This document shows, piece by piece, positions 33,503 to 42,085 of a DNA stretch of 64,000 nt. This DNA is from Aeromicrobium endophyticum (GTDB taxonomy: Bacteria > Actinomycetota > Actinomycetes > Propionibacteriales > Nocardioidaceae), in assembly GCF_003586285.1 (NCBI RefSeq), contig NZ_QUBR01000001.1:1240001-1304000 (forward strand). The letters run 5' to 3'. The notes under the pieces were generated by a model. The model was given only the letters and a program-made list of their open reading frames with translations. It was not told where the DNA came from and did not search any database. The translations under genes and the position numbers were made by a program. Every line of letters begins with the position of its first letter. The first letter of the stretch is position 1.

Positions 33503-35959
33503 GTGCCTGCGACGACCGCGATCCAGCGCCTGCTCGACAACCCGCCCGACCTGCCGGTCCTGGGCGGGCTGTCGGCGCTGACCGCGGCGCTCGGGCGGCG
33601 GGGCGCCGCGGTCGTGCAGGCCCCGCCCGGCACGGGCAAGACCACGCTGGTGCCCCCGGCGGTCGCAGCGATGGTGTCCGGCCGGGTGGTCGTGACGCAG
33701 CCGAGGCGCATCGCGGCCCGCGCAGCGGCGCGCCGTCTGGCCGGTCTGCTCGGCGAGCGCGTCGGCGAGACCGTGGGCCACACGGTCCGCGGCGACCGGG
33801 TGGTCGGTGCCGGCACGCGCATCGAGTTCGTGACGACCGGCGTCCTGCTGCGTCGGCTGCAGCGCGATCCGGAGCTGCCCGGGGTCTCGGCCGTCGTGCT
33901 CGACGAGGTGCACGAGCGTCAGCTCGACGCCGACCTGACGCTGGCCTTCCTCGCCGACGTCCGGTCGACCCTGCGCGACGACCTGCTGCTGGTGGCGATG
34001 TCGGCGACGGTCGAGGCCGGCCGCACGGCCGCCGTGCTGGGTGACGTGCCGGTCGTCGACGTGCCGGGGGCGCTCCACCCCGTGACGCAGCACTGGGCGC
34101 CACCGCCTCCCGGGGTGCTGCCGACGGACGAGCGGGGGGTGCCACCGCGCTTCCTCGATCACGTCGCCGCGACGGTGCGTCAGGCGTTGGCCATCGACGA
34201 CGGCGACGCCCTGGTGTTCGTGCCGGGCGTGGGTGAGGTCGACGGCGTCGTGCGTCGGCTGTCGGGCCTGCCCGACACCGACGTGCTCGCGCTGCACGGA
34301 CGCCTGCCGCCTCGCGAGCAGGACCTCGCACTGGCCCGGGGGCCGCGACGACGGGTCGTCGTGTCGACCGCCGTCGCGGAGTCGTCGCTGACGGTGCCGG
34401 GCGTGCGCATCGTGGTCGACGCCGGCCTCTCCCGGGAGCCGCGGACCGACCAGGTGCGCGGGCTGCCGGCTCTCGTCACGGTCCGGGTGAGCCGATCGGC
34501 CGCCGAGCAGCGGGCCGGCCGGGCGGGCCGCGAGGGCCCCGGTGCGGTGCACCGGTGCTGGTCGCGGGCCGATCACGGCCACCTCACGGCCCATCCGGCG
34601 CCCGAGGTGGCGGTCGCCGACCTGACCGGCTTCTGCCTCGAGCTCGCGGCGTGGGGTGCGCCCGACGGGGAGGGCCTCGCCCTGCTCGATCCGCCGCCGC
34701 CCGCTGCGCTCGAGTCGGCCCACGACACGCTGACCGCGCTCGGCGCGATCGACGCGACGGGTGCCATCACGGCGCGGGGACGGGCCATCGCCCAGGTACC
34801 TGCCGACCCGCGTCTGGCCAGGGCCCTGCTCGACGGGGCCGAGGCCGTCGGGGCGCGCCGCGCTGCCGAGGTGGTTGCGCTGCTCGACGACGATGTCCGC
34901 GCGCCGGGTGGCGATCTCGTCGCGGCTCTGCGCGCGGCTCGGCGCGGCGGGCCGGCTCACCGCTCGTGGTCCGACGCCGTGTCGCGGCTCGAGAACCTGC
35001 TGCCGTCGACGGCGCCGCGCACCGACCTGACGGACGATCTCGCCGTCGGCACCGTCGTGGCCCTCGCGCATCCGGGCCGCATCGCCCGTCGACGTCCGGG
35101 CGGCGGGTCGTACCTGATGGTCTCGGGCACGGGCGCGTCGTTCCGCTCGGCCGACCCCGCCCTCGCCGGCGTGCCGTGGATCGCGATCGCCGACGCCGAA
35201 CGACGTCCGGGCGCACCCGACGCGACGATCCGCTCGGCCGCACCCATCGACGAGGACATCGCGCTCGCCGCGGCGTCGGGGGCGTGGCACGAGGTCGACG
35301 AGGTGACCTGGGCGCGCGGCCGGGTCGCCGCACGCCGCGTGACGCGCCTGGGTGCCATCGAGCTGTCGGCCGTCCGGCTGGCCGATCCGTCGCCCGAGGC
35401 CGTCAGGGCAGCGGTGGCCGATGCGTTGGCGCGCGAAGGTCTCGACCTGCTGCCCTGGACGGAGGCGGCCACCGCGCTGCGCCGGCGCATGGCGTTCTTG
35501 CACCACGCGCTCGGCGACCCGTGGCCCGATGTCGCCGACGAGGCGCTGCTCGCCGGCATCGATGCCTGGCTGGGCGCCGACCTCGCGCGCATCGACGTGC
35601 TGAGTGCGCTGCGCCGACTGCTGCCGTGGCCGGCGGCGGGCCGCCTCGACGAGCTGGCCCCCGAGCGGGTGGCCGTCCCGAAGGGGCCGGCCGTGCGGGT
35701 CGAGTACGGGCCCACCGGCACCGAGCAGCCCGTGCTGTCGCTCAAGCTGCAGGACGCCTTCGGCTGGTCGGCGACCCCCAGGCTCGCCGACGGACGGGTA
35801 CCGCTGCTGCTGCACCTGCTGACGCCGGCGCGTCGGCCAGCGGCCGTGACGGCCGATCTCGAGTCGTTCTGGGCCGGGCCGTACCGGCAGGTCAGGTCGG
35901 AGCTGCGCGGTCGGTACCCGAAGCACGCCTGGCCCGAGGACCCCACGTCCGACGCCTAG
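33503..35959 (+). CDS. hrpB: ATP-dependent helicase HrpB
   Basis: An 818-residue DExH-box helicase of the HrpB group. Motifs: APPGTGKTT (40-48, Walker A), TQPRRIAARAAARR, DEVHERQLDADLT (135-), MSATVEA, and SRSAAEQRAGRAGREGPG near 330-347 before the HA2/HrpB C-terminal region. Function in bacteria is poorly known (RNA processing is suggested). The start is GTG 33503, five bases after the aldo/keto reductase, so the two may share a transcript. It converges on the MOSC gene. Confidence 0.94.
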   Translation: MPATTAIQRLLDNPPDLPVLGGLSALTAALGRRGAAVVQAPPGTGKTTLVPPAVAAMVSGRVVVTQPRRIAARAAARRLAGLLGERVGETVGHTVRGDRVVGAGTRIEFVTTGVLLRRLQRDPELPGVSAVVLDEVHERQLDADLTLAFLADVRSTLRDDLLLVAMSATVEAGRTAAVLGDVPVVDVPGALHPVTQHWAPPPPGVLPTDERGVPPRFLDHVAATVRQALAIDDGDALVFVPGVGEVDGVVRRLSGLPDTDVLALHGRLPPREQDLALARGPRRRVVVSTAVAESSLTVPGVRIVVDAGLSREPRTDQVRGLPALVTVRVSRSAAEQRAGRAGREGPGAVHRCWSRADHGHLTAHPAPEVAVADLTGFCLELAAWGAPDGEGLALLDPPPPAALESAHDTLTALGAIDATGAITARGRAIAQVPADPRLARALLDGAEAVGARRAAEVVALLDDDVRAPGGDLVAALRAARRGGPAHRSWSDAVSRLENLLPSTAPRTDLTDDLAVGTVVALAHPGRIARRRPGGGSYLMVSGTGASFRSADPALAGVPWIAIADAERRPGAPDATIRSAAPIDEDIALAAASGAWHEVDEVTWARGRVAARRVTRLGAIELSAVRLADPSPEAVRAAVADALAREGLDLLPWTEAATALRRRMAFLHHALGDPWPDVADEALLAGIDAWLGADLARIDVLSALRRLLPWPAAGRLDELAPERVAVPKGPAVRVEYGPTGTEQPVLSLKLQDAFGWSATPRLADGRVPLLLHLLTPARRPAAVTADLESFWAGPYRQVRSELRGRYPKHAWPEDPTSDA

Positions 35960-35962
35960 CGG

Positions 35963-36541
35963 TTACGACACGGGGGCTCGGCGCACCTGGCGGGTCAGCT
36001 CGTCCTGCGGGATGGGCACGACGTCGGTGACGCGAGCGGGGCCGACCGAGAGCTCCCCGTCGTCGAGGGGCTCGCAGCGGATGCCGCCGTGGCCGCGCAT
36101 CGCCTGGTGCGCGCCGGGGGCGAACACCTCGTTCATCCATGCGCACGGATTGGCCGGCGTGATCGAGCGGAAGCGGATGGGGCCGTGGCCTGCGTCGAGC
36201 GTGAAGGTGCACCGCACCAGCGCATCGACGTCGAGCCCGCGCGTCACGACGTTGCGGCGGGCGAGGACCGGGTCGAACGGGGTGTTGGCGGCCGGGAAGA
36301 GCCCGTCGCCGGCGATCTGGGCCTCGAGCGCCTCGATCTGCTCGCCCGCGATCATCGTGACCGATGCGTACGTGAACCGGGTGTTGAAGTAGCGGTCGCC
36401 GACCAGGCCCTTGTGCGCCCGCACCCGCACCGACGGCGGCGTCTCGTCGCCGTCGTACGGCGTCGTCCCGTCGCGGGGGCGTCCGTCCATGCGACGCACC
36501 GGCGAGACCACCAGGTGCGTGATCGCGATCTCGAGCTCCAT
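35963..36541 (-). CDS. MOSC domain-containing protein
   Basis: A 192-residue MOSC (molybdenum cofactor sulfurase C-terminal) domain protein. Stretches such as HKGLVGDRYFNTRF, VTMIAGEQIEALE, FPAANTPFDPVLARRNVVTRGLDV and CAWMNEVFAPGAHQAMRGHGGIRCEPL mark the fold, including the conserved cysteine (C134 region). MOSC proteins handle molybdenum-cofactor sulfur or reduce N-hydroxylated bases. TAGGGT lies six bases before ATG 36541, so the transcript may be leaderless. It sits next to repeat copy 2. Confidence 0.9.
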   Translation of the reverse strand: MELEIAITHLVVSPVRRMDGRPRDGTTPYDGDETPPSVRVRAHKGLVGDRYFNTRFTYASVTMIAGEQIEALEAQIAGDGLFPAANTPFDPVLARRNVVTRGLDVDALVRCTFTLDAGHGPIRFRSITPANPCAWMNEVFAPGAHQAMRGHGGIRCEPLDDGELSVGPARVTDVVPIPQDELTRQVRRAPVS

Positions 36542-36578
36542 CCCGCCACCCTAGATCGCCCACCCCACCCCCTTCCCG

Positions 36579-36635
36579 CGAGTGGTGCGGTCTGGACATT
36601 CTGGGACGGCGTGTCTGTCCGGAACGCACCACTCG
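36579..36635. repeat. 57-bp palindromic repeat, copy 2
   Basis: Same length and core as copy 1 and in the same orientation. A further half-site GGAACGCACCACTCG follows at 36642-36656. It lies between the MOSC gene and the nuclease-like gene. Confidence 0.9.
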
Positions 36636-36741
36636 GGCCCTGGAACGCACCACTCGCCGCGTCCTGGGGACGACGCCCGCATGTCCACAGGCCTGCGACC
36701 AGCGCTGGCCGCGAGCCTCACCGGCGTCCGATCGTCGACGG

Positions 36742-37728
36742 ATGGACCCGATCCTCCACCGTCACGCAGAGTCGCACGGCTTCACGTCCCGCTCGCTGCG
36801 GCGATCACCGTCCTTCGTCCACCCCGTCCATGGGGTGGCGCAGCTCGCGTCGAGCTCGGACGACCTGGCGTCCACGTGCCGAGCGGTCGCCCGGGTGCTG
36901 CCCGAGGGCACCGTCTTCACCCACGTCACGAGCGCACTGCTCCACGGGTGGTGGATGCCGATGGCGGACGCCTTCCCCCTCGTGGCGTGCACGGACGGCG
37001 AGACGACCCATCACGACCGTCGCGGCGTGTGCGTCCGCCGGTGCGACGTGCCGCCCGGGCACCGTCAGCGCCTGGGCGACATCGCGGTGGCGTCGCCGGA
37101 GTGGACGATCGTCGAGCTGTCGGAGCACCTGGCCCTGCTCGACCTCGTCGCCCTCATCGACTCCGCCCTCCACCTCGGCCACACGACGGTCGACGCGATC
37201 CGCGCGACGATGCGTCGCGGCAGGCGGGGCGTCCGGGTGCTCCGCCGCGCGCTCGACCTGTGCGACGCCCGCAGCGAGTCGTGGTGGGAGACGATGCTGC
37301 GTCTCGTGCACGTCCTCTCGGGGTTCGAGGTCGACGCGCAGGAGCGCATCCTCAACCGGGGCGGGGTCGAGATCGCCCGCGTCGACCTGCGCATCCGGGG
37401 CACGTCGCGAGTCGCCGAGTACGACGGATCGGACCACCGCGACCGGCAGCAGCACCAGGACGACCTGCGGCGGGAGAAGGCGCTGCAGCGGGAGGGTCTC
37501 GAGCGGTACGGCTACATCGCCACGGAGATCGTCCTCGGTGCCAGGCAGATCGTCCGCGACGCCGAGCTCGCGACCGGGCGCCCGCACGTCGATTCGCGCG
37601 CCGACACGTGGTTGGCCGAGGCCGCGCTCGCCAGCCTCACCCTCAAGGGACGTGTCGCTCTGGCACGCCGGCTCGACCGGATGACCCGCACCACGTCCCA
37701 GCGAGTGGTGCGCCGTCGTGCCGGGTGA
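36742..37728 (+). CDS. AbiEi/DUF559-like protein with PD-(D/E)XK-type nuclease domain
   Basis: A 328-residue protein. The N-terminal part (HGVAQLASSSDDLASTCRAVARVLPEG..) resembles AbiEi-type antitoxin folds common in actinobacterial genomes. Residues about 190-290 resemble a Vsr/DUF559 endonuclease: ESWWETMLRL, ARVDLRIRGTSRVAEYDGSDHR and DDLRREKALQREGLERYG. The D...E-Y-D core is visible, so catalysis is plausible but unproven. No partner toxin or methylase is adjacent. Copies of the 57-bp palindrome lie on both sides and half-sites extend into its 3' end. Start ATG is the first good one; SD is weak. Confidence 0.7.
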   Translation: MDPILHRHAESHGFTSRSLRRSPSFVHPVHGVAQLASSSDDLASTCRAVARVLPEGTVFTHVTSALLHGWWMPMADAFPLVACTDGETTHHDRRGVCVRRCDVPPGHRQRLGDIAVASPEWTIVELSEHLALLDLVALIDSALHLGHTTVDAIRATMRRGRRGVRVLRRALDLCDARSESWWETMLRLVHVLSGFEVDAQERILNRGGVEIARVDLRIRGTSRVAEYDGSDHRDRQQHQDDLRREKALQREGLERYGYIATEIVLGARQIVRDAELATGRPHVDSRADTWLAEAALASLTLKGRVALARRLDRMTRTTSQRVVRRRAG

Positions 37729-37752
37729 GCTCGAGTGGTGCGTTTGCGGTCA

Positions 37753-37809
37753 CGAGTGGTGCGCTTCGGACGGACACGCCGTCCCAGAACGTCCACTCCG
37801 CACCACTCG
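37753..37809. repeat. 57-bp palindromic repeat, copy 3 (inverted)
   Basis: In inverted orientation its sequence matches copy 1 at the ends and the core; mismatches are mostly paired or in the flanks. A half-site CGAGTGGTGCG at 37732-37742 precedes it. It lies between the nuclease-like gene and the rpsF leader. Confidence 0.88.
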
Positions 37810-37861
37810 CGGATCGGCGGCGGAGACAGAGGACGATTTCCCTCGGACGGCGGCGGTCCCG

Positions 37862-37937
37862 TAGTCTTGTGCGGTTGCTGTTCGGCAACCACTCCTGCTA
37901 CGGAGAACCCGTAGCCGTTTAGTCCGAAGGAGACTGA
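37862..37937 (+). promoter_or_regulatory. rpsF leader with two hairpins
   Basis: A -10 element TAGTCT (37862-37867) starts a leader containing GGTTGC...GCAACC (37873-37890) and GCTACGG...CCGTAGC (37897-37915), then CCGTTTAG and the SD GAAGGAG. The second stem, followed by CCG, is a candidate S6:S18 autoregulatory site of the rpsF operon. It is a candidate only. Confidence 0.45.
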
Positions 37938-38234
37938 ATGTCACTGCGCCCGTACGAAGTCATGATCATCCTCGATCCTGATCTCGAAGAACGTACCGTC
38001 GCCCCCAGCCTGGACACGTACCTCAACGTCGTGCGCCAGGACGGCGGCTCCGTCGACGAGGTCGACGTGTGGGGCAAGCGCCGTCTTGCCTACGAGATCA
38101 ACAAGAAGAACGAGGGCATCTACGCCGTCGTCCAGCTCAAGGCCGAGCCCGCCACGGTCAAGGAGCTCGATCGCCAGCTCGGACTCAACGAGTCCGTCGT
38201 GCGTACCAAGGTCACACGTCCCGACGTGAAGTAG
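37938..38234 (+). CDS. rpsF: Small ribosomal subunit protein bS6
   Basis: A 98-residue bS6, a 30S protein that pairs with bS18. Standard pattern: [19 protein letters not shown] at the start, [28 protein letters not shown] in the middle. GAAGGAG precedes the ATG. First gene of rpsF-ssb-rpsR-rplI, probably autoregulated through its leader. Confidence 0.97.
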   Translation: MSLRPYEVMIILDPDLEERTVAPSLDTYLNVVRQDGGSVDEVDVWGKRRLAYEINKKNEGIYAVVQLKAEPATVKELDRQLGLNESVVRTKVTRPDVK

Positions 38235-38330
38235 GCCTGACCGGTTCCCGGTGTGGACGAGCGCTGTCGCTCTCGCGCCCGCTGAGGAACACTCGAGCCA
38301 GACACCCACACACCTGAAAGGCTGCGCCCC

Positions 38331-38894
38331 ATGGCAGGCGAAACGATCATCACCGTCATCGGCAACCTGACCGACGACCCGGAGCTCAAGTTCACTCCTT
38401 CGGGCGCCGCAGTTGCCAACTTCACCGTCGCCTCGACGCCTCGAACCCTCGACCGTCAGACGAACGAGTGGAAGGACGGCGAGGCTCTGTTCATCCGCTG
38501 TGCCGCATGGCGCCAGCTCGCCGAGAACGTCGCCGAGTCGTTGCAGAAGGGTCAGCAGGTCATCGTCCAGGGCCCGCTGAGCGTCCGCAACTACGAGCGT
38601 CAGGACGGATCCCGTGGCACGAGCGTCGAGATGACGGTCAACGAGATCGGTCCCTCGCTGCGCTTCGCGACCGCCAAGGTCACCCGCGCCAACCGCTCCG
38701 GCGGTGGCGGCGGAGGTGGCTTCGGCGGCGGCAACGGCGGCGGGGGCAACAACTCAGGTGGTGGCTACGGCGGAGGCAACTCCGGCGGAGGTGCACCGGC
38801 ACCCGCGAACGACCCCTGGTCGTCGCAGCCGGCGCAGGGTGGGTCTGGTTCCTGGGGTGGAAGCTCCGGCGCGTCCGAAGAGCCCCCCTTCTAA
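38331..38894 (+). CDS. ssb: Single-stranded DNA-binding protein
   Basis: A 187-residue SSB: the N-terminal OB fold (residues 1-115; [40 protein letters not shown]) and a glycine-rich linker that ends in the acidic tip EEPPF, which recruits replication and repair proteins. The linker is built of GGGG/GGGN runs. Length and placement between rpsF and rpsR are typical of actinobacteria. Confidence 0.97.
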   Translation: MAGETIITVIGNLTDDPELKFTPSGAAVANFTVASTPRTLDRQTNEWKDGEALFIRCAAWRQLAENVAESLQKGQQVIVQGPLSVRNYERQDGSRGTSVEMTVNEIGPSLRFATAKVTRANRSGGGGGGGFGGGNGGGGNNSGGGYGGGNSGGGAPAPANDPWSSQPAQGGSGSWGGSSGASEEPPF

Positions 38895-38927
38895 CCACTC
38901 ACGTCATTCACGAATCACAGGAGCAAC

Positions 38928-39164
38928 ATGGCTAAGCCAGTCGTCCGCAAGCCGAAGAAGAAGAGCAACCCGCTCGCCGCGGCCAAGGTCACCGACATCA
39001 ACTACAAGGACACCGCGCTGCTGCGCAAGTTCATCTCGGACCGCGGCAAGATCCGCGCGCGCCGCGTCACGGGTGTCACCGTCCAGGAGCAGCGTCTCAT
39101 CGCCAAGGCCATCAAGAATGCCCGCGAGATGGCCCTGCTTCCCTACACGACCACCGGCCGTTAA
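38928..39164 (+). CDS. rpsR: Small ribosomal subunit protein bS18 (zinc-free type)
   Basis: A 78-residue bS18. The [31 protein letters not shown] segment is the family core and [19 protein letters not shown] closes it. No cysteine is present, so it lacks the zinc-ribbon pairs of the C+ form; actinobacteria often encode both types. It follows ssb and precedes rplI by 12 bases. Confidence 0.96.
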   Translation: MAKPVVRKPKKKSNPLAAAKVTDINYKDTALLRKFISDRGKIRARRVTGVTVQEQRLIAKAIKNAREMALLPYTTTGR

Positions 39165-39176
39165 GGGGTATTCGAG

Positions 39177-39623
39177 ATGAAGCTCATCCTCACGCACGAG
39201 GTCACGAACCTCGGAGCCCCCGGCGACATCGTCGAGGTCAAGGACGGCTACGGCCGCAACTTCCTGCTGCCGCGCAACTTCGCCATCCGGTGGAGCAAGG
39301 GCGCTGCCAAGCAGGTCGACTCGATCAAGGCTGCGCGTGACGCGCACGCCGTCCACGACCTCGAAGAGGCCAAGAGCATCAAGGGCAACCTCGAGTCGAA
39401 CCCGATCAACGTGCCGGTTCGCGCCGGTGCGGGCGGACGCCTGTTCGGCGCCGTGACGGTCGCCGACATCGCCGAGGCTCTCGGCGAGGCCGGTGCCAAG
39501 GTCGACAAGCGTCGTATCGAGGTCGGCAACCCGATCAAGTCGCTGGGCGCACACTCGGTCTCGGTGCGGGTGCACCCCGAGGTCAGCGCACAGGTCAAGC
39601 TCAACGTGGTCGCCTCCAAGTAG
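39177..39623 (+). CDS. rplI: Large ribosomal subunit protein bL9
   Basis: A 148-residue bL9 with the N-terminal rRNA-binding domain ([31 protein letters not shown]), a long connecting helix (to about 75) and the C-terminal domain ([19 protein letters not shown]). It closes the rpsF operon. Confidence 0.97.
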   Translation: MKLILTHEVTNLGAPGDIVEVKDGYGRNFLLPRNFAIRWSKGAAKQVDSIKAARDAHAVHDLEEAKSIKGNLESNPINVPVRAGAGGRLFGAVTVADIAEALGEAGAKVDKRRIEVGNPIKSLGAHSVSVRVHPEVSAQVKLNVVASK

Positions 39624-39647
39624 TCCACCCGACGGGTCGACCCTGCT

Positions 39648-39687
39648 GAGCCACCGGCTCGGCGGTGTCGGCCCGTTGTCGGTGGCA
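39648..39687. terminator. Possible terminator after rplI
   Basis: GAGCC-ACC-GGCTC (39648-39660) is nested in a larger inverted repeat GCCACCG...CGGTGGC that reaches about 39687. It could end the ribosomal operon but has no T-tract. The next gene begins at 39696. Confidence 0.4.
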
Positions 39688-39695
39688 CCTCCGCC

Positions 39696-41399
39696 ATGCG
39701 TCCCTCCGTCGTCGCCTTCGCGTCCTCGCTGCTGGCCGGGAGCCTGTTGCTCTCCGGCTGCTCGATCGTGTCCGGGGGCGGCGACGAGCCGCGGCCGAAG
39801 AAGAGCAGCGCAGCGCCGGCTGCGGTCACCGAGCTGCCCAGCACGGCGTGGGCCGAAGCCCCCGTCGCCAAGGTCGCGCAGGGCGGCACGCTGCGGCTGG
39901 CAGCCTCGGCGATGCCCGCCAACTTCAACCCCCTGCAGTCAGACGCGGCCGACTCCGACGCCGCGAAGATCCTGGCGCCGACGACCGGTGCAGCCGTCCG
40001 CATCACGGCCGACGGCGGCTGGCAGGTCGACCCCGACTACGCCACGTCGGTCGAGGTGACCTCGGACGACCCGCTGACGGTCGAGGTGAAGCTCAACCCC
40101 GCCGCGGTCTGGCAGGGCGGCACCTCCATCACGGCCAAGGACATGATCGCCTTCTGGAAGGCGCAGAACGGCTCCGACGACGCCTACGAGGTCGCGTCGA
40201 CGGCCGGGTACGACGCCATCTCGTCGGTCGAGCAGGGCGACGACAAGTTCGCGTACCGCGTGACCTTCTCGCGCCCCACCGCCGAGTGGCCCGCCTACGT
40301 CTACCCGCGGCTGCCGTCCAACGTCTCGGCCTCGCCCCAGCTGTTCAACGAGGCGTTCAGCACGCGGGCGATCTCGTCCAACGGCCCGTTCATCGTGTCC
40401 TCGATCGACGCCGACGCCGGCACGATCGTCCAGAAACCCAATCCGCGGTGGTGGGGCGCCAAGCCCAAGCTCGACGAGATCACCTGGAACCTCGGCGACC
40501 CCGAGCTGCAGGCCGAGGCCTACGCCAATGACGAGCTCGACGCCGTCGACGTGCAGGCTGCGACGTACCGTGCCGCCCGCGGCACCGGCACGATCCAGCG
40601 GTCGGCGGGGGTCGAGTGGTCGCAGGTGACGCTCAACGGCGGACGCGGTCCGCTGCGCGACCCGAAGGTGCGGCAGGCTGTCGCCCACGCCATCGATCGC
40701 GGGCCCATCGCGTCGACGGCCGCCAAGGCCCTCGGTGCCCCGGCAGCTCCTCTCGGCAGCCTGCTGCTGGTGCCCGGCCAGAAGGGCTACCGCGACTCGT
40801 CGGCCCCCATCGCCTATGCACCCGACCAGGCCGAGAAGCTGCTCGCCGAGGCGGGGTACGCCAAGGGCGCCGACGGCATGGTCGCCAAGGACGGCAAGCC
40901 CCTCGAGCTGACCCTGCCCGTGCCGGAGGACACTCCGCCCAACAAGGCTCGGGCCACGGCCATCGCGGGCGACCTGCGCGCCGTCGGCATCGCGGTGACG
41001 CTGCGACCCGTGCCGGCGGCGACCTTCTTCGACGACGTCGTCATCCCGCTCGACTTCGACCTGGTCACCTTCGTGCGCCGCGCCTCGCCGTTCCCGCTCA
41101 CCGCGGCCAAGCCCCAGTTCTTCCCGCTCGACTCGGCGCAGAACTACACCGGGCTCGCGACGCCGCGTCTCGGCACGGGCTTCGACACCGTCCTGGGCAC
41201 GCTCGACGACGACCTGCGCCTCACGCGGGTGGCCAAGCTCGACGAGTGGCTCTTCGACGACTCGTCGGTCGTCCCGCTGGCCGTGACACCTGTCGTCCTC
41301 GGGGTCCGCAAGGGGCTCGTCAACTACGGCGCGGCGCAGTTCGAGCAGCCCGACTGGACGAGCGTGGGCTTCGTCAAGAAGACGTCGAAGCGCGACTGA
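39696..41399 (+). CDS. ABC transporter family 5 substrate-binding lipoprotein
   Basis: A 567-residue extracellular lipoprotein: signal peptide ending in the lipobox LLLSGC (C22 lipidated) and a family 5 (oligopeptide/nickel-type) solute-binding fold. Segments like GGTLRLAASAMPANFNPLQSD, KDMIAFWKAQNG and RDPKVRQAVAHAIDR are characteristic. No permease or ATPase genes are adjacent, so it is an orphan binding protein whose ligand is unknown. Its 3' end overlaps the convergent hydrolase gene by 26 bases. Confidence 0.9.
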   Translation: MRPSVVAFASSLLAGSLLLSGCSIVSGGGDEPRPKKSSAAPAAVTELPSTAWAEAPVAKVAQGGTLRLAASAMPANFNPLQSDAADSDAAKILAPTTGAAVRITADGGWQVDPDYATSVEVTSDDPLTVEVKLNPAAVWQGGTSITAKDMIAFWKAQNGSDDAYEVASTAGYDAISSVEQGDDKFAYRVTFSRPTAEWPAYVYPRLPSNVSASPQLFNEAFSTRAISSNGPFIVSSIDADAGTIVQKPNPRWWGAKPKLDEITWNLGDPELQAEAYANDELDAVDVQAATYRAARGTGTIQRSAGVEWSQVTLNGGRGPLRDPKVRQAVAHAIDRGPIASTAAKALGAPAAPLGSLLLVPGQKGYRDSSAPIAYAPDQAEKLLAEAGYAKGADGMVAKDGKPLELTLPVPEDTPPNKARATAIAGDLRAVGIAVTLRPVPAATFFDDVVIPLDFDLVTFVRRASPFPLTAAKPQFFPLDSAQNYTGLATPRLGTGFDTVLGTLDDDLRLTRVAKLDEWLFDDSSVVPLAVTPVVLGVRKGLVNYGAAQFEQPDWTSVGFVKKTSKRD

Positions 41400-42081
41400 C
41401 CGCCTCGGTGATCACGCCGGCGACGACATCGGCACCCGCCAGGGCCTGCGGCTGCGTCGACGGCCGGTAGACCTCCCGCCGGGCGTCGTACCGGCAGCCG
41501 ACGATCTCGCCGTGATCGGCATCGACGGCCTGCAAGGTGGTCGACCAGCCGGCAGCGCGCAGGCGCAGCTCGAGCCCGCTGACCTGGTCGGGCGGGGTGC
41601 TGGTGTCGCGCTCGCCGTAGAGGACGTCGACGCCGCAGCGCCCGTCGCCGGGAGGCAGGGTGCGCGGCAGGGGGCCGCCCGAGATGCCGTCGACGACACC
41701 CGGTCCGTCGGCCGGCGCGATCAGCACGGCACGGCCCAGCCCGATGCCCAGCCGCTTGGCGTGCACGGCCAGGCTCGCCGCTGCCGTGCCACCCAGCGAC
41801 CAGCCCGCCACGACGATGCGATCGGGATCGAGACCCGCGTCCGTGGCCCGGTCGCGCGCGTGCCGGACCGATGTCAGCAGATCGGTGCGACCGCCGTCGG
41901 GCGTCTCGCTGCTCCAGTCGGGTGCCAGGGCGAGGGCACCTCCGGCGGCGACCCGCTCGGCGAGCGGCAGCATCCAGTCGGCACTGTCGACGCCGCGGCC
42001 GTGCCACAGCAGCACGATGCCGAGGTCGGGTGCTCCCCTCACCAGCATCCTGCGCCCGGGGGCGTGCTCGCGATCGGTCAC
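41374..42081 (-). CDS. Alpha/beta hydrolase (dienelactone hydrolase-like)
   Basis: A 235-residue alpha/beta hydrolase. The nucleophile elbow VAGWSLGGTAAAS (serine) and the likely Asp (GRCGVDVLYGERDT) and His (DADHGEIVG) of the triad are visible; LLWHGRGVDSADWM is the typical opening. Function is not predictable. It is four bases after the MATE gene and likely co-transcribed. The GTG at 42081 is preceded by a weak CAGACT element at six bases. Its end overlaps the binding-protein gene on the opposite strand. Confidence 0.8.
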   Translation of the reverse strand: MTDREHAPGRRMLVRGAPDLGIVLLWHGRGVDSADWMLPLAERVAAGGALALAPDWSSETPDGGRTDLLTSVRHARDRATDAGLDPDRIVVAGWSLGGTAAASLAVHAKRLGIGLGRAVLIAPADGPGVVDGISGGPLPRTLPPGDGRCGVDVLYGERDTSTPPDQVSGLELRLRAAGWSTTLQAVDADHGEIVGCRYDARREVYRPSTQPQALAGADVVAGVITEAVSRASTSS

Positions 42082-42085
42082 CGAC

